This document shows, piece by piece, positions 27,357 to 35,146 of a stretch of DNA of 64,000 bases (positions are counted from its first letter, which is position 1; each line of letters begins with the position of its first letter). The notes under the pieces are model-generated. The model ran no database searches. It had not been told where the DNA came from and saw only the letters and a list, made by a program, of their open reading frames with translations. The stretch lies in contig NZ_CP013380.1 of the NCBI RefSeq assembly GCF_001513745.1, forward strand, positions 2,170,001 through 2,234,000, written 5' to 3'. The position numbers and the translations under genes were made by a program. Origin of the DNA: Burkholderia humptydooensis. GTDB lineage: Bacteria; Pseudomonadota; Gammaproteobacteria; Burkholderiales; Burkholderiaceae.

Positions 27357-28430
27357 TCACGCGGCCTGCCCGCGCGCGGCGAGCGCCGCGTCGAACGCGC
27401 GCTGCAGCGCGGCCGCGTCGAGATCCTCGCCGATCAGCACGAAGCGGCTCGCATCCGCTTCGCCGTCGCGCCAGCGGCGGTCGAAATAGCTGTCGAAGCG
27501 CCGGCCGACGCCCTGCACGACGAGCCGCATCGGCGCGCCCGGCAGCGCGGCGAAGCCCTTCACGCGATAAACCGTGTGCGCCTCGACGAGCGCCGCGAGC
27601 GCGTCGAGCACCGCCTCGCGCGAGCTCACGCGCGCCTCGACGACGACCGAATCGAATTCGTCGTGGTGATGATCGGGATCGTCGGCCGAGCCGTGGTGGT
27701 CGTGCCGCAGATGGATCGTCTCCTCGGACGCGGCATTCAGCCCGAGCAGCGTCGCGAGATCGAGCTCGCCGCGCTGCGCGCGCACGAGCTTCACCTGCGG
27801 CGGAACTTCGTCGCGGATCGTCGTCTCGACGGCCGCGAGCGCCGCGTCGTCGAGCAGATCGGTCTTGTTGACGATCACGAGATCGGCGCACGACAACTGA
27901 TCGGCGAACAGCTCGTGCAGCGGCGATTCGTGATCGAGGTTCGGATCGGCGCGGCGCTGCGCGTCGACGGCGACCGGGTTCTCGGCGAACAGGCCGAGCG
28001 CGGCGGCGGGCGCGTCGACCACGGTCAGCACCGCGTCGACCGTGAAGCCGTTCCTGATCGACGGCCAGTTGAACGCCTGCACGAGCGGCTTCGGCAGCGC
28101 GAGGCCGGACGTCTCGATCAGCACGTGATCGATGTCCGCGCGGCGCTCGACGAGCTTTTCCATCACCGGATAGAACTCCTCCTGCACGGTGCAGCACAGG
28201 CACCCGTTCGCGAGCTCGTAGAGGCGGCCGTCGGCTTCGCGGCCGGTTTCGTCGCAGCCGATGCCGCAGCCCTTCAGGATCTCGCCGTCGATGCCGAGCT
28301 CGCCGAACTCGTTGACGATCACGACGATCCGTTGGCCGCCCGCGTGCTGGAGGATGTGGCGCAAGAGCGTCGTCTTGCCGCTGCCGAGAAAGCCCGTGAC
28401 GATCGTCACGGGGATTTTGCGCATCTGCAT
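27357..28430 (-). CDS. cobW: CobW-family G3E GTPase, cobalt chaperone
   Basis: This 357-residue protein starts at 28430 with GGAA upstream. The P-loop G-F-L-G-S-G-K-T-T lies at residues 13-21. The metal-binding C-L-C-C motif is near residue 78, I-E-T-S-G-L-A is present, and the guanine motif N-K-T-D follows. A His/Asp-rich loop (about residues 238-256) is typical of CobW proteins and probably binds metal. CobW is required for aerobic cobalamin synthesis and is thought to deliver cobalt to the CobN chelatase using GTP. Its place between the cobalt permease and cobN fits that role. Confidence 0.95.
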   Translation of the reverse strand: MQMRKIPVTIVTGFLGSGKTTLLRHILQHAGGQRIVVIVNEFGELGIDGEILKGCGIGCDETGREADGRLYELANGCLCCTVQEEFYPVMEKLVERRADIDHVLIETSGLALPKPLVQAFNWPSIRNGFTVDAVLTVVDAPAAALGLFAENPVAVDAQRRADPNLDHESPLHELFADQLSCADLVIVNKTDLLDDAALAAVETTIRDEVPPQVKLVRAQRGELDLATLLGLNAASEETIHLRHDHHGSADDPDHHHDEFDSVVVEARVSSREAVLDALAALVEAHTVYRVKGFAALPGAPMRLVVQGVGRRFDSYFDRRWRDGEADASRFVLIGEDLDAAALQRAFDAALAARGQAA

Positions 28431-28514
28431 GGTGGTTCCGTTGGTCGGTATCGGGTCAGTGTCGGGGCGGTGCGCGAACGCGCGCGGCTCACGAGGCAAT
28501 TTCACGCGCGGATC

Positions 28515-29576
28515 TCATGCGGAGATCGTCACGTCGATGTCGTCGTAGCGCTTGATCCGGTAGACGAGCGCGGAGACGATCCAGCTCGCGGCGAACAGGC
28601 CGATCACGACGTAGCCGAGAACGCCGAAGTGCTCGGCCGCCATCGCTGCGAAGTCCCACAGGCCGCCCTTGAGCGCGAGCTTGCCGCCGATGAGGGCGAG
28701 CGCCTCGATGCCGCCGATCACGACCGCGACGAGCACCGACACGAACGTGATCGTCATGTTGTAGTAGATCTTGCGGATCGGCCGCACGAACGCCCAGCGG
28801 TACGCGCCCATCATCATGATGCCGTCCGTCGTGTCGACGAGCGTCATGCCCGCGGTGAAGAGCACGGGCAGCGCCATCACCGACCAGAACGACAGCCCGC
28901 CGTGCGCCTGCGTCGCCGAGATGCCGAAGAGCGCGATCTCGGTCGCGGTGTCGAAGCCGAGGCCGAACAGGAAGCCGATCGGATACAGGTGCCAGCTACG
29001 CGACACGATCGCGAACAGCGGCCGGAAGATCCGCGCGAAGAAGCCGCGCTGGTTGAGCAGGAGGTCGAGATCCTGCTCGACGAGCGGCTCGCCGCGCCGC
29101 ACCGCGCGAAACGTGCGGTACACCGAGATCAGGATCAGCAGGTTCGCGAACGCGAGCACGAGCAGGAAGAATGCCGATACGCTCGTGCCGATCGTGCCGC
29201 CCCACGCCTTCATTCCTTCGAAGCGCTCGGCGAGCGTCGCGGCCGTCAGCGCGACGGCGACCGTCATCAGCAGCACGACGCTCGAATGCCCGAGCGAGAA
29301 GAAGAGCCCCGCGCCGAGCGGGTTCTTTTTCTCGTGCATCAGCTTGCGCGTGACGTTGTCGATCGCGGCGATGTGGTCGGCGTCGACCGCGTGGCGCAGC
29401 CCGAACGTGTACGCGAGGAGCGCGGTGCCGAGCAGCACCGGCTGGCCGTGGAATGCGGCGAACGCCCAGACCCACGCGCCGACGTTGAACGCGATCAGCA
29501 TCGCGTAGATTCCGACGATCTTGCTGCGCAACTCGACGGGGCTGTCGTTGAAGAGACGGAGAAACGATTTGAGCAT
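28515..29576 (-). CDS. Nickel/cobalt transporter of the NiCoT (HoxN/NixA) family
   Basis: This 353-residue inner-membrane protein starts at 29576 with AAAGGGAG upstream. It has about eight membrane helices and the signature of the family, H-A-V-D-A-D-H-I in helix II (residues about 62-69). It also has F-S-L-G-H-S-S-V-V and L-G-F-D-T-A-T-E, all needed for metal selection. NiCoT permeases import Ni2+ or Co2+ with high affinity. The cobalamin riboswitch upstream and cobW/cobN downstream argue strongly that cobalt is the physiological substrate here. It is the first coding gene of the unit, about 330 bases after the end of the aptamer. Confidence 0.93.
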   Translation of the reverse strand: MLKSFLRLFNDSPVELRSKIVGIYAMLIAFNVGAWVWAFAAFHGQPVLLGTALLAYTFGLRHAVDADHIAAIDNVTRKLMHEKKNPLGAGLFFSLGHSSVVLLMTVAVALTAATLAERFEGMKAWGGTIGTSVSAFFLLVLAFANLLILISVYRTFRAVRRGEPLVEQDLDLLLNQRGFFARIFRPLFAIVSRSWHLYPIGFLFGLGFDTATEIALFGISATQAHGGLSFWSVMALPVLFTAGMTLVDTTDGIMMMGAYRWAFVRPIRKIYYNMTITFVSVLVAVVIGGIEALALIGGKLALKGGLWDFAAMAAEHFGVLGYVVIGLFAASWIVSALVYRIKRYDDIDVTISA

Positions 29577-29904
29577 GGCGCTCCCTTTGCGAACGGTCGA
29601 CAAACACGATGAATGCCAACACGCGCGGCATCGCGCGCGATGCGCGCGCTCCCCGCTCCTTCCTTGCGTCGATCGCCCGCGCGCCGGTATGCGTCTGCGG
29701 CGGCGCGTTCGCGACATGCGCGTTTGCGACATGCGCGTTCGCGACATGCGCGGCGCGCGCCGAAGCGCGCGGCGGCGGACGGGGATGAAGCAGGCAAGCC
29801 GCGTCAAGCGGCGCGATGCAGCCGTGGACGATACGCCGCATCCCCGCGGCGCTGAACCTCGGGGCCGCTCGCCGCCGCGGCCGCGCATGCGCACGACCGG
29901 CGAA
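29577..29904 (-). other. Leader between the minus-strand riboswitch and the NiCoT gene
   Basis: About 330 transcribed bases with no convincing gene. The stretch includes three tandem copies of a 15-bp unit (29703-29747). The region next to the aptamer should hold the expression platform that turns ligand binding into termination or blocked translation, but I could not assign a unique terminator hairpin. Confidence 0.5.
29703..29747. repeat. Three tandem 15-bp repeats in the NiCoT leader
   Basis: The unit GCGCGTTYGCGACAT occurs at 29703-29717, 29718-29732 and 29733-29747, the copies differing only at the Y position. A further GCGCG follows. The array lies in the untranslated leader. Because the unit is a multiple of three, copy changes would not matter even if the region were read. 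Confidence 0.85.
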
Positions 29905-30125
29905 CGGGCCCCGTGTCTCGGCCGGTATCCGGGCTGACGAAAACGCCGCTTCACCTTCCCGGACGCGATGCGTCCAGTGGTTGGCCGCGCATGCCGTCAG
30001 GCACGCGGAGAAGCCGGCGTCGCACCGCTTGCGCGATGCCTTCGCTTACCGTTGCGGGGGCAGCACAGGTTGGCGAGCCGCGACGCGGCGACGCTCCCTG
30101 TTTCCCGTTTGACTGCGTGCGACAG
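29905..30125 (-). ncRNA. Cobalamin riboswitch controlling NiCoT-cobW-cobN-chlI/D
   Basis: Read on minus, the aptamer blocks appear in order: AAACGGGAAACAGGG near 30108, the core GCTGCCCCCGCAACGGTAAGC near 30062, CCACTGG near 29976, CCGGGAAGG near 29957, and the B12 box AGCCCGGATACCGGCC at 29935-29920. It begins about 25 bases after the predicted transcription start and controls cobalt uptake and insertion genes, so B12 excess should shut both down. Confidence 0.95.
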
Positions 30126-30155
30126 AAGCCGCACGCGAGCACCGAAACGCGAGCG

Positions 30156-30185
30156 AGTGTAGGCCGTGCGGGCGCGGTGCGTCAA
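30156..30185 (-). promoter_or_regulatory. Sigma-70 promoter of the riboswitch-led cobalt unit
   Basis: On minus, TTGACG (30185-30180) and TACACT (30161-30156) are separated by 18 bases. A start near 30149 would place the aptamer about 25 bases downstream. It is the best housekeeping-type promoter visible in the window. The insertion sequence's target duplication begins only nine bases upstream of the -35 box. Confidence 0.75.
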
Positions 30186-30204
30186 GGCGGACAAAAGCGC
30201 CGAC

Positions 30205-31450
30205 CAGGGCTTCCGCATGAAGGCCCCCATGAATCAAGGCTGAGAGCGGAAAAGGTTGTTGTAAACATTTGGCGTCTCAGGTTTACTCTCGATTTTTGCC
30301 GGACGAGAGATGCCAACGATCATGGACGCGTTTGCCGAACTGCGAGACCCGCGCTGCCGCGCCTGCCGTTATCCGTTGCAGGAAATCCTGTTTGCCGCCC
30401 TGTGCGCGGTTTTATGCGGCGTCGAGGACTGGGAAACGATGACACTGTGGGGCCGCACGCAGCTTGCTTGGCTGCGTAGCCATCTGGCGTATGAGAACGG
30501 CGTGCCGTCGCCCGATACGTTCCGGCGGGTATTCGGCGCGCTCAGTGCGAAAGCGTTTGAGCGCTGCTTCATCGACTGGGTCGGGCAACTGTGTCCGGCG
30601 CTGGCTGGCCAGCATGTGGCGATTGACGGCAAGGCGGTGCGCGGCAACCGTAGCGGCACGCATGCGGCGCTGCATTTGGTGTCGGCATGGTGCTCGAACA
30701 ACGGCTTGAGCCTCGGGCAAGTGAGCACGGCCGATAAGAGCAATGAGATCACGGCGATCCCGGAATTGCTGGCCGCGCTCGATTTGCAGGGCGCGACGAT
30801 AACGATCGACGCGATCGGCACGCAGCACGAGATCGCACGCACGATCGTGGAGGCCGGGGCCGACTACGTTCTGGCGGTCAAGGACAATCAGCCGCGACTG
30901 GCCGAAGGCGTGCGCCAGTGGTTTGCGGCTGCCCAGGACGGCAAGCTCGAAAGCTCGTACTGGGAGCACACCGAACATGACAAAGGCCACGGGCGGCTGG
31001 AGACCCGGGTTTGCCGGGTCAGCGATGATGTGGCGTGGCTGAGCGGGACAGGACAGCACTGGGCGGGTCTCCAGCGGCTGGTGATGCTTGAGCGCACACG
31101 CCAGATTGGCGAGAAAGTGACGACCGAGCGCTGTTACTACATCAGCTCGAAAGCGGTGAAAGCAACTGAGATGGCTCCGATCATCCGTGCTCATTGGGGC
31201 ATCGAAAACCAACTGCACTGGGTCCTCGATGTCTCGTGGGGCGAGGATGCCAGCCTGATCCGCGACACCCTGGCCGCCCGCAACATGGCCAGTCTGCGCA
31301 AGATCACACTCAATCTCGCCCGGCTGGCTCAGAGTCGGCAGCCCAAGAAGGTGAGCCTGAAGAACATCCGTAACCTCGCCGCATGGGATACCGCTATGCG
31401 TGACTCCATCCTCGGCCTTGCCTGACATGCCTCTTCATGCGGAAGCCCTG
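30205..31450 (+). mobile_element. Complete ISAs1-family insertion sequence with 10-bp target duplication
   Basis: The element is 1246 bp with perfect 18-bp terminal inverted repeats: CAGGGCTTCCGCATGAAG at 30205-30222 and its reverse complement at 31433-31450. It is flanked by AAGCGCCGAC at 30195-30204 and again at 31451-31460, a 10-bp target-site duplication. It carries one intact transposase. Intact ends, frame and duplication indicate a recent, possibly active insertion. It landed between the promoter of the minus-strand cobalt unit and the plus-strand cobE leader. Confidence 0.95.
30310..31425 (+). CDS. ISAs1-family DDE transposase
   Basis: This 371-residue transposase fills most of the insertion sequence. 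It has the ISAs1 family's N-terminal DDE_Tnp_1-associated domain (A-F-A-E-L-R-D-P-R-C, I-L-F-A-A-L-C-A-V-L-C-G), then the catalytic domain. Its acidic residues lie at A-I-D-G-K-A-V-R-G (D near 106), T-I-D-A-I-G-T-Q (D near 166) and W-G-I-E-N-Q-L-H-W-V-L-D-V (E near 299). The frame is intact and of normal length. ATG 30310 follows the left inverted repeat by 87 bases. It cuts and joins the element ends in trans or cis within the cell. Confidence 0.95.
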   Translation: MPTIMDAFAELRDPRCRACRYPLQEILFAALCAVLCGVEDWETMTLWGRTQLAWLRSHLAYENGVPSPDTFRRVFGALSAKAFERCFIDWVGQLCPALAGQHVAIDGKAVRGNRSGTHAALHLVSAWCSNNGLSLGQVSTADKSNEITAIPELLAALDLQGATITIDAIGTQHEIARTIVEAGADYVLAVKDNQPRLAEGVRQWFAAAQDGKLESSYWEHTEHDKGHGRLETRVCRVSDDVAWLSGTGQHWAGLQRLVMLERTRQIGEKVTTERCYYISSKAVKATEMAPIIRAHWGIENQLHWVLDVSWGEDASLIRDTLAARNMASLRKITLNLARLAQSRQPKKVSLKNIRNLAAWDTAMRDSILGLA

Positions 31451-31548
31451 AAGCGCCGACAAAAGAGCAAACAAAAAGGAGAACAAAAGGCGCCGCCGCG
31501 ATCGTGCGGCGGGCCGCCCCGCCGGCGCTGTGCTATCGTATGCGCGCG

Positions 31549-31646
31549 TTCGGTGCCCGCCGCGCGTCGCGCATCCCGCCCACGCGCCACTGTCTTCACG
31601 GACGGGAAGGCGGCGGGATGGCAAGCGCTCAGCCCGGATACCGGCC
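31549..31646 (+). ncRNA. Truncated cobalamin riboswitch upstream of cobE (core missing)
   Basis: On plus, the 5' strand GGTGCCCGCC (31552-31561), then CCACTG (31587-31592), GGGAAGG (31604-31610) and the B12 box AGCCCGGATACCGGCC (31631-31646) are present. The last is identical to the box of the minus-strand riboswitch. ATCCCGCC and GGCGGGAT frame the middle blocks as a stem. The ligand-binding core CCCCGCAACNGT and the GGGAA block before it are absent: only about 40 bases separate the 5' strand from CCACTG. It is probably a deletion relic that no longer senses B12. Confidence 0.65.
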
Positions 31647-31737
31647 GACGCACGGGGCGAGCCGCGCTCGCCGAACGCCCGGTTCCGCGGGGACGGAAGC
31701 GGGCGCGTCATCCACGCAACCCATGCGATCCGACACC

Positions 31738-31755
31738 CGGCCGGCAAGCCGGCCG
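31738..31755 (+). terminator. Short GC hairpin in the cobE leader
   Basis: CGGCCGGC (31738-31745) and GCCGGCCG (31748-31755) form an 8-bp inverted repeat with a two-base centre. It lies after the B12 box and before cobE, where an expression-platform hairpin would be expected. No T-tract follows. Confidence 0.35.
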
Positions 31756-31834
31756 TCGATCGCCGAGACCGCATGATCCGATCCGATTCACGCCACCGGA
31801 ACCCGCGCGAGCGCGATGCGCGCGCGGCCGTCCG

Positions 31835-32272
31835 ATGATGCGCGTCGCGCTCGGCATCGGCTGCCGCGCGGGGCGGCCCGCCGACGCGATCGAGGCGGCG
31901 ATCCGCGCGGCGCTCGCCCGCTTGCCGGAGGCGTCGCTCGCCGATGTCGGCGTCGTCGCGACGCTCGACGCGAAAGCGCGCGAGCCCGGCCTCGTCGCAT
32001 GCTGCGCGCGCCACGGCTGGCCGCTCGCCGCGTTCTCGCGCGACGAGATCGCCGCGCACCTCGCCCGTCTCGCCCACTTTGCGCACGTTGCGCACCTCGG
32101 CCGCGACGCGTCGCTCGCGGCGAGCGCCCCGCCGTCCGCGGCCGTGCGCGCGCGCTTCGGCATCGACGGCGTTTGCGAGCCGTGCGCGCTGCTCGCCGCG
32201 CCGAACGGCGCGCTCATCGTGCGCAAGCTCGCGCTCGACGGCGTGACGGTCGCGCTCGCCGGCCCGCTGTGA
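31835..32272 (+). CDS. cobE: CobE / CbiG C-terminal-like protein
   Basis: This 145-residue protein starts at one of two adjacent ATGs (31835 or 31838). It shows the CobE/CbiG-C pattern V-A-L-G-I-G-C-R-A-G-R near the start, then V-G-V-V-A-T-L-D-A-K-A-R-E-P-G-L and W-P-L-A-A-F-S. A C-terminal V-C-E-P-C-A-L-L-A-A follows. CobE is needed for aerobic cobalamin synthesis in Pseudomonas but its exact step is unsettled; CbiG in the anaerobic route opens the ring lactone. A second, degenerate copy of this domain is embedded in the CbiG-CobJ fusion, so this free copy may be the working one. It leads the cobE-cobO-cobB unit. Confidence 0.85.
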   Translation: MMRVALGIGCRAGRPADAIEAAIRAALARLPEASLADVGVVATLDAKAREPGLVACCARHGWPLAAFSRDEIAAHLARLAHFAHVAHLGRDASLAASAPPSAAVRARFGIDGVCEPCALLAAPNGALIVRKLALDGVTVALAGPL

Positions 32273-32316
32273 CGCGCGCCGATCCCCGAACCCAACGACT
32301 CACAGGACTCCAGTCG

Positions 32317-32919
32317 ATGAAAACCGATTCCGAATCGCATCAACGCATGACCGAGCGCCGCCGCGCGGGCCACGAGAAGAAACAGGCCGCCGCGACCGTC
32401 GAGAAGGGGCTTTTGATCGTCCACACCGGCAACGGCAAGGGCAAGAGCACGGCCGCGTTCGGGATGGCCGTGCGGATGCTCGGCCACGGGATGCGCACGG
32501 GCGTCGTGCAGTTCATCAAGGGCGCGCTGCACACGTCCGAGCGCGATTTCCTCGGCGCGCACGCGCAATGCGATTTCGTCACGATGGGCGACGGCTACAC
32601 GTGGAACACGCAGAACCGCGACGCCGACATCGCGACCGCGCGCCGCGGCTGGGACGAGGCGCGCCGGATGATCGAAAGCGGCGATTACCGGATGGTGATC
32701 CTCGACGAATTGAACACGGTGCTCAAGTACGACTACCTGCCGCTCGACGAAGTGCTCGCGACGCTCGCCGCGCGCGATCCGGCGCTGCACGTCGTCGTGA
32801 CGGGCCGGCATGCGCCCGACGCGCTCGTCGACGCGGCCGACCTCGTCACCGAGATGCGGCTCGTCAAGCATCCGTACAAGGAGCAAGGCGTGAAGGCGCA
32901 GCGCGGCGTGGAGTTCTGA
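32317..32919 (+). CDS. cobO: Cob(I)yrinic acid a,c-diamide adenosyltransferase
   Basis: This 200-residue CobA/CobO-type enzyme transfers the adenosyl group of ATP to reduced cobalt. It starts at ATG 32317, 45 bases after cobE, with AGGA upstream. The unusual P-loop G-N-G-K-G-K-S-T lies near residues 39-46. V-Q-F-I-K-G, the adenosyltransferase motif W-N-T-Q-N, and V-I-L-D-E-L-N-T-V-L-K-Y are present. The N-terminal 25 residues are polar and basic, as usual. cobB follows after four bases, so the two are cotranscribed. Confidence 0.95.
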   Translation: MKTDSESHQRMTERRRAGHEKKQAAATVEKGLLIVHTGNGKGKSTAAFGMAVRMLGHGMRTGVVQFIKGALHTSERDFLGAHAQCDFVTMGDGYTWNTQNRDADIATARRGWDEARRMIESGDYRMVILDELNTVLKYDYLPLDEVLATLAARDPALHVVVTGRHAPDALVDAADLVTEMRLVKHPYKEQGVKAQRGVEF

Positions 32920-32923
32920 CGCG

Positions 32924-34285
32924 ATGCCCGCCTGCCCCGCACTCTTCGTTGCCGCCACCGCGTCCGGCCAGGGCAAGACATCGGTGACGGCGGCGCTCGC
33001 GCGCCATCACTGGCGGCTCGGCCGGCGCGTGCGCGTGTTCAAGACCGGCCCGGATTTTCTCGATCCGATGCTGCTCGCGCGCGCGAGCGGCGCGAGCGTC
33101 TATTCGCTCGATCTCGGGATGGTCGGCGAGCGCGGCTGCCGCGCACTGCTTGCGCGCGCCGCGGCCGAAGCGGACGTGATCCTGATCGAAGGCGCGATGG
33201 GGCTCTTCGACGGCACGCCGTCGAGCGCCGATCTCGCGCAGGCGTTCGGCGTGCCCGTCGCCGCGGTGATCGCCGCGCAATCGATGGCGCAGACGTTCGC
33301 CGCGCTCGCGTTCGGGCTTGCGCATTTCCGGCCCGGCGTGCCGTTTCACGGGGTGCTCGCGAACCGCGTCGGCTCCGGGCGCCACGCGCAGTTGCTGCGC
33401 AGCGCGCTGCCCGAATCGATCCGCTGGCTCGGCCATCTGCCGCGCGATGCGCAGATCGCGCTGCCGGAGCGGCACCTCGGGCTGCATCAGCCGGACGACG
33501 TCGCCGATCTTGACGCGCGGCTCGACCGCGCGGCCGACGCGATCGCGCACACGGCGCTCGCCGAGCTGCCGCCCGTCGTCGAGTTCGCGTTCGACGGCGA
33601 AGCGAATGCGGCGACGAGTCGCGCGGCAGACGGCAGCGGCGCGTCTTTCGCATCGGCCCGCGCCGCCGACGCCGGGCCAAGCCTCGCCGGCAAGCGGATC
33701 GCGATCGCGCGCGACGCGGCGTTCTCGTTCATCTATCCGGCGAACCTCGACCAACTGGAAGCGCTCGGCGCCGGGCTCGCGTTCTTCTCGCCGCTCGCCG
33801 ACGAGCCGGTGCCCGACGGTTCCGACGCGCTCTACCTGCCGGGCGGCTATCCGGAGCTGCATGCGGCGCGGCTCGCGGCGAACGCGACGGCCGCGCGCTC
33901 GATTGCCGCGCACGTCGCGGCGGGCAAGCCGGTCGTCGCCGAATGCGGCGGGATGCTGTACCTGAGCGAAACGCTCACCGACGCCGACGGCGTGACGACG
34001 CCGATGCTCGGCCTCGTGCCGGGGCATGCGACGATGCAGCGCCGTTTCGCAGCCTTGGGCATGCAAACGCTCGCGACCCGTTTCGGCGTGCTGACGGGGC
34101 ACACGTTCCACTACTCGCGGTTTTCGACGCCGCTTGCGCCGAGGCACGGCGCGACGCGGCCCGACGACGGCGCGGCGGGCGAAGCGGTCTATCGGCACGG
34201 GCCGATCGTCGCGACGTATCTGCACGCGTACTGGCCGTCGAATCCGCGCGCGGCGGCGGCGCTGTTCGCGCGCGACGCGCTGTAG
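32924..34285 (+). CDS. cobB: Cobyrinate / hydrogenobyrinate a,c-diamide synthase
   Basis: This 453-residue amidotransferase amidates the a and c side chains using glutamine and ATP, making the substrate of CobN. The N-terminal P-loop domain has V-A-A-T-A-S-G-Q-G-K-T-S at residues 9-20 and F-K-T-G-P-D-F-L-D-P. The C-terminal triad-type glutaminase has the nucleophile in V-V-A-E-C-G-G-M near residue 340 and H-T-F-H-Y-S-R. The family's Y-L-P-G-G-Y-P-E-L is present. It starts four bases after the cobO stop and is the last gene of the cobalamin cluster in this window. Confidence 0.95.
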   Translation: MPACPALFVAATASGQGKTSVTAALARHHWRLGRRVRVFKTGPDFLDPMLLARASGASVYSLDLGMVGERGCRALLARAAAEADVILIEGAMGLFDGTPSSADLAQAFGVPVAAVIAAQSMAQTFAALAFGLAHFRPGVPFHGVLANRVGSGRHAQLLRSALPESIRWLGHLPRDAQIALPERHLGLHQPDDVADLDARLDRAADAIAHTALAELPPVVEFAFDGEANAATSRAADGSGASFASARAADAGPSLAGKRIAIARDAAFSFIYPANLDQLEALGAGLAFFSPLADEPVPDGSDALYLPGGYPELHAARLAANATAARSIAAHVAAGKPVVAECGGMLYLSETLTDADGVTTPMLGLVPGHATMQRRFAALGMQTLATRFGVLTGHTFHYSRFSTPLAPRHGATRPDDGAAGEAVYRHGPIVATYLHAYWPSNPRAAAALFARDAL

Positions 34286-34487
34286 CCGTCGCGCGATCGC
34301 CTCGAAGATGCGGGTGTAATTCCGTGTAATGGCGCATTGCTTCGCGCCTTTCTAGCATGGTCATATCGTCGGCGCTCATCGCCGGCGACAGCGGGCACGG
34401 GGCGGCATTCGCCCGGATCGCGATCGCGGATCGCGCTGCGCAATGCTCGACAAAAAACGGATATTTCACATCAGAACGAGGTAGATC

Positions 34488-35060
34488 ATGGTCACGGTCA
34501 ATTCGAGAATCGACAGCGCGAGCGCGTCGAGCCACATCACGATCAACGTCATGACGGTGATGGACGTCGCCGCGATCATCGACGAGGTCAGGGCGCAAGA
34601 GAAAAATCTGGGGCAAACGCCGGACACGGCAACGCCGATCGGCCACAAGTACATCTACATGTCGTCGGACGACCCGCGCGGCTGGAGCGTCGGCAACGAT
34701 CCCGGCAACATCACGCTCAACGCCCATGTCGCCGACACGCTGTCGTTCTACTGCACGAGCACGAGCGGCAATTCCGAATACGCCGCTTTCATCTACAGGC
34801 TGACGGGCGGCGATCCGCAACTCGATCCGTCCCACGTGAACGTGATCAAGCTCCAGAACGCGGCGCAGCCGACCCCGCCCGACGGCTATCCGTTCACGAC
34901 CGGACCGGTGGCGTTTTCCAGTTGCGACGCCAAGGTGGCCCAGCAAGGAGAGGCCAAGAACTTCTACGTGTGGGCCGCGCTGTTTACGCTCGACGACAGC
35001 GGCGAAAAGCAGGTGCTCGCCGGATACGTCAAGTGGGACCCGACGGTCAACGTCGCCTGA
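34488..35060 (+). CDS. AidA/PixA-family inclusion-body protein
   Basis: This 190-residue protein starts at ATG 34488 with GAGG upstream. It matches the AidA/PixA family (PF12306-like): I-N-V-M-T-V-M-D-V-A-A-I-I-D near the start, then H-K-Y-I-Y-M-S-S-D-D-P-R-G-W, F-Y-C-T-S-T-S-G-N and W-A-A-L-F-T-L-D-D at the end. No signal peptide is visible. AidA of B. cenocepacia is quorum-sensing controlled and affects killing of nematodes; PixA forms inclusions in Xenorhabdus. I saw no clear lux-box upstream. It is a single gene between cobB and the malleobactin locus, ended by a strong hairpin. Confidence 0.88.
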   Translation: MVTVNSRIDSASASSHITINVMTVMDVAAIIDEVRAQEKNLGQTPDTATPIGHKYIYMSSDDPRGWSVGNDPGNITLNAHVADTLSFYCTSTSGNSEYAAFIYRLTGGDPQLDPSHVNVIKLQNAAQPTPPDGYPFTTGPVAFSSCDAKVAQQGEAKNFYVWAALFTLDDSGEKQVLAGYVKWDPTVNVA

Positions 35061-35110
35061 CCCGTCATCCGCTCGCTCGTCGCGGTATCGTCCGAACGGA
35101 TTCTCGCGAG

Positions 35111-35140
35111 GCGGGCGCGCCGCATCCGCGGCGCGCCCGC
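35111..35140. terminator. Bidirectional 13-bp hairpin between the AidA-like gene and mbaF
   Basis: GCGGGCGCGCCGC (35111-35123) and GCGGCGCGCCCGC (35128-35140) form a perfect 13-bp stem around ATCC. It lies between convergent genes (AidA-like on plus, formyltransferase on minus). Neither strand has a long T-tract, but position and stability suit a shared transcript end. Confidence 0.65.
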
Positions 35141-35146
35141 GCGCGC

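Noticed and set aside
34286..34487. Search for a lux-box upstream of the AidA-like gene
   Set aside because: The region has a GATCGCGATCGC-type palindrome but nothing matching a CepR/LuxR box closely enough.
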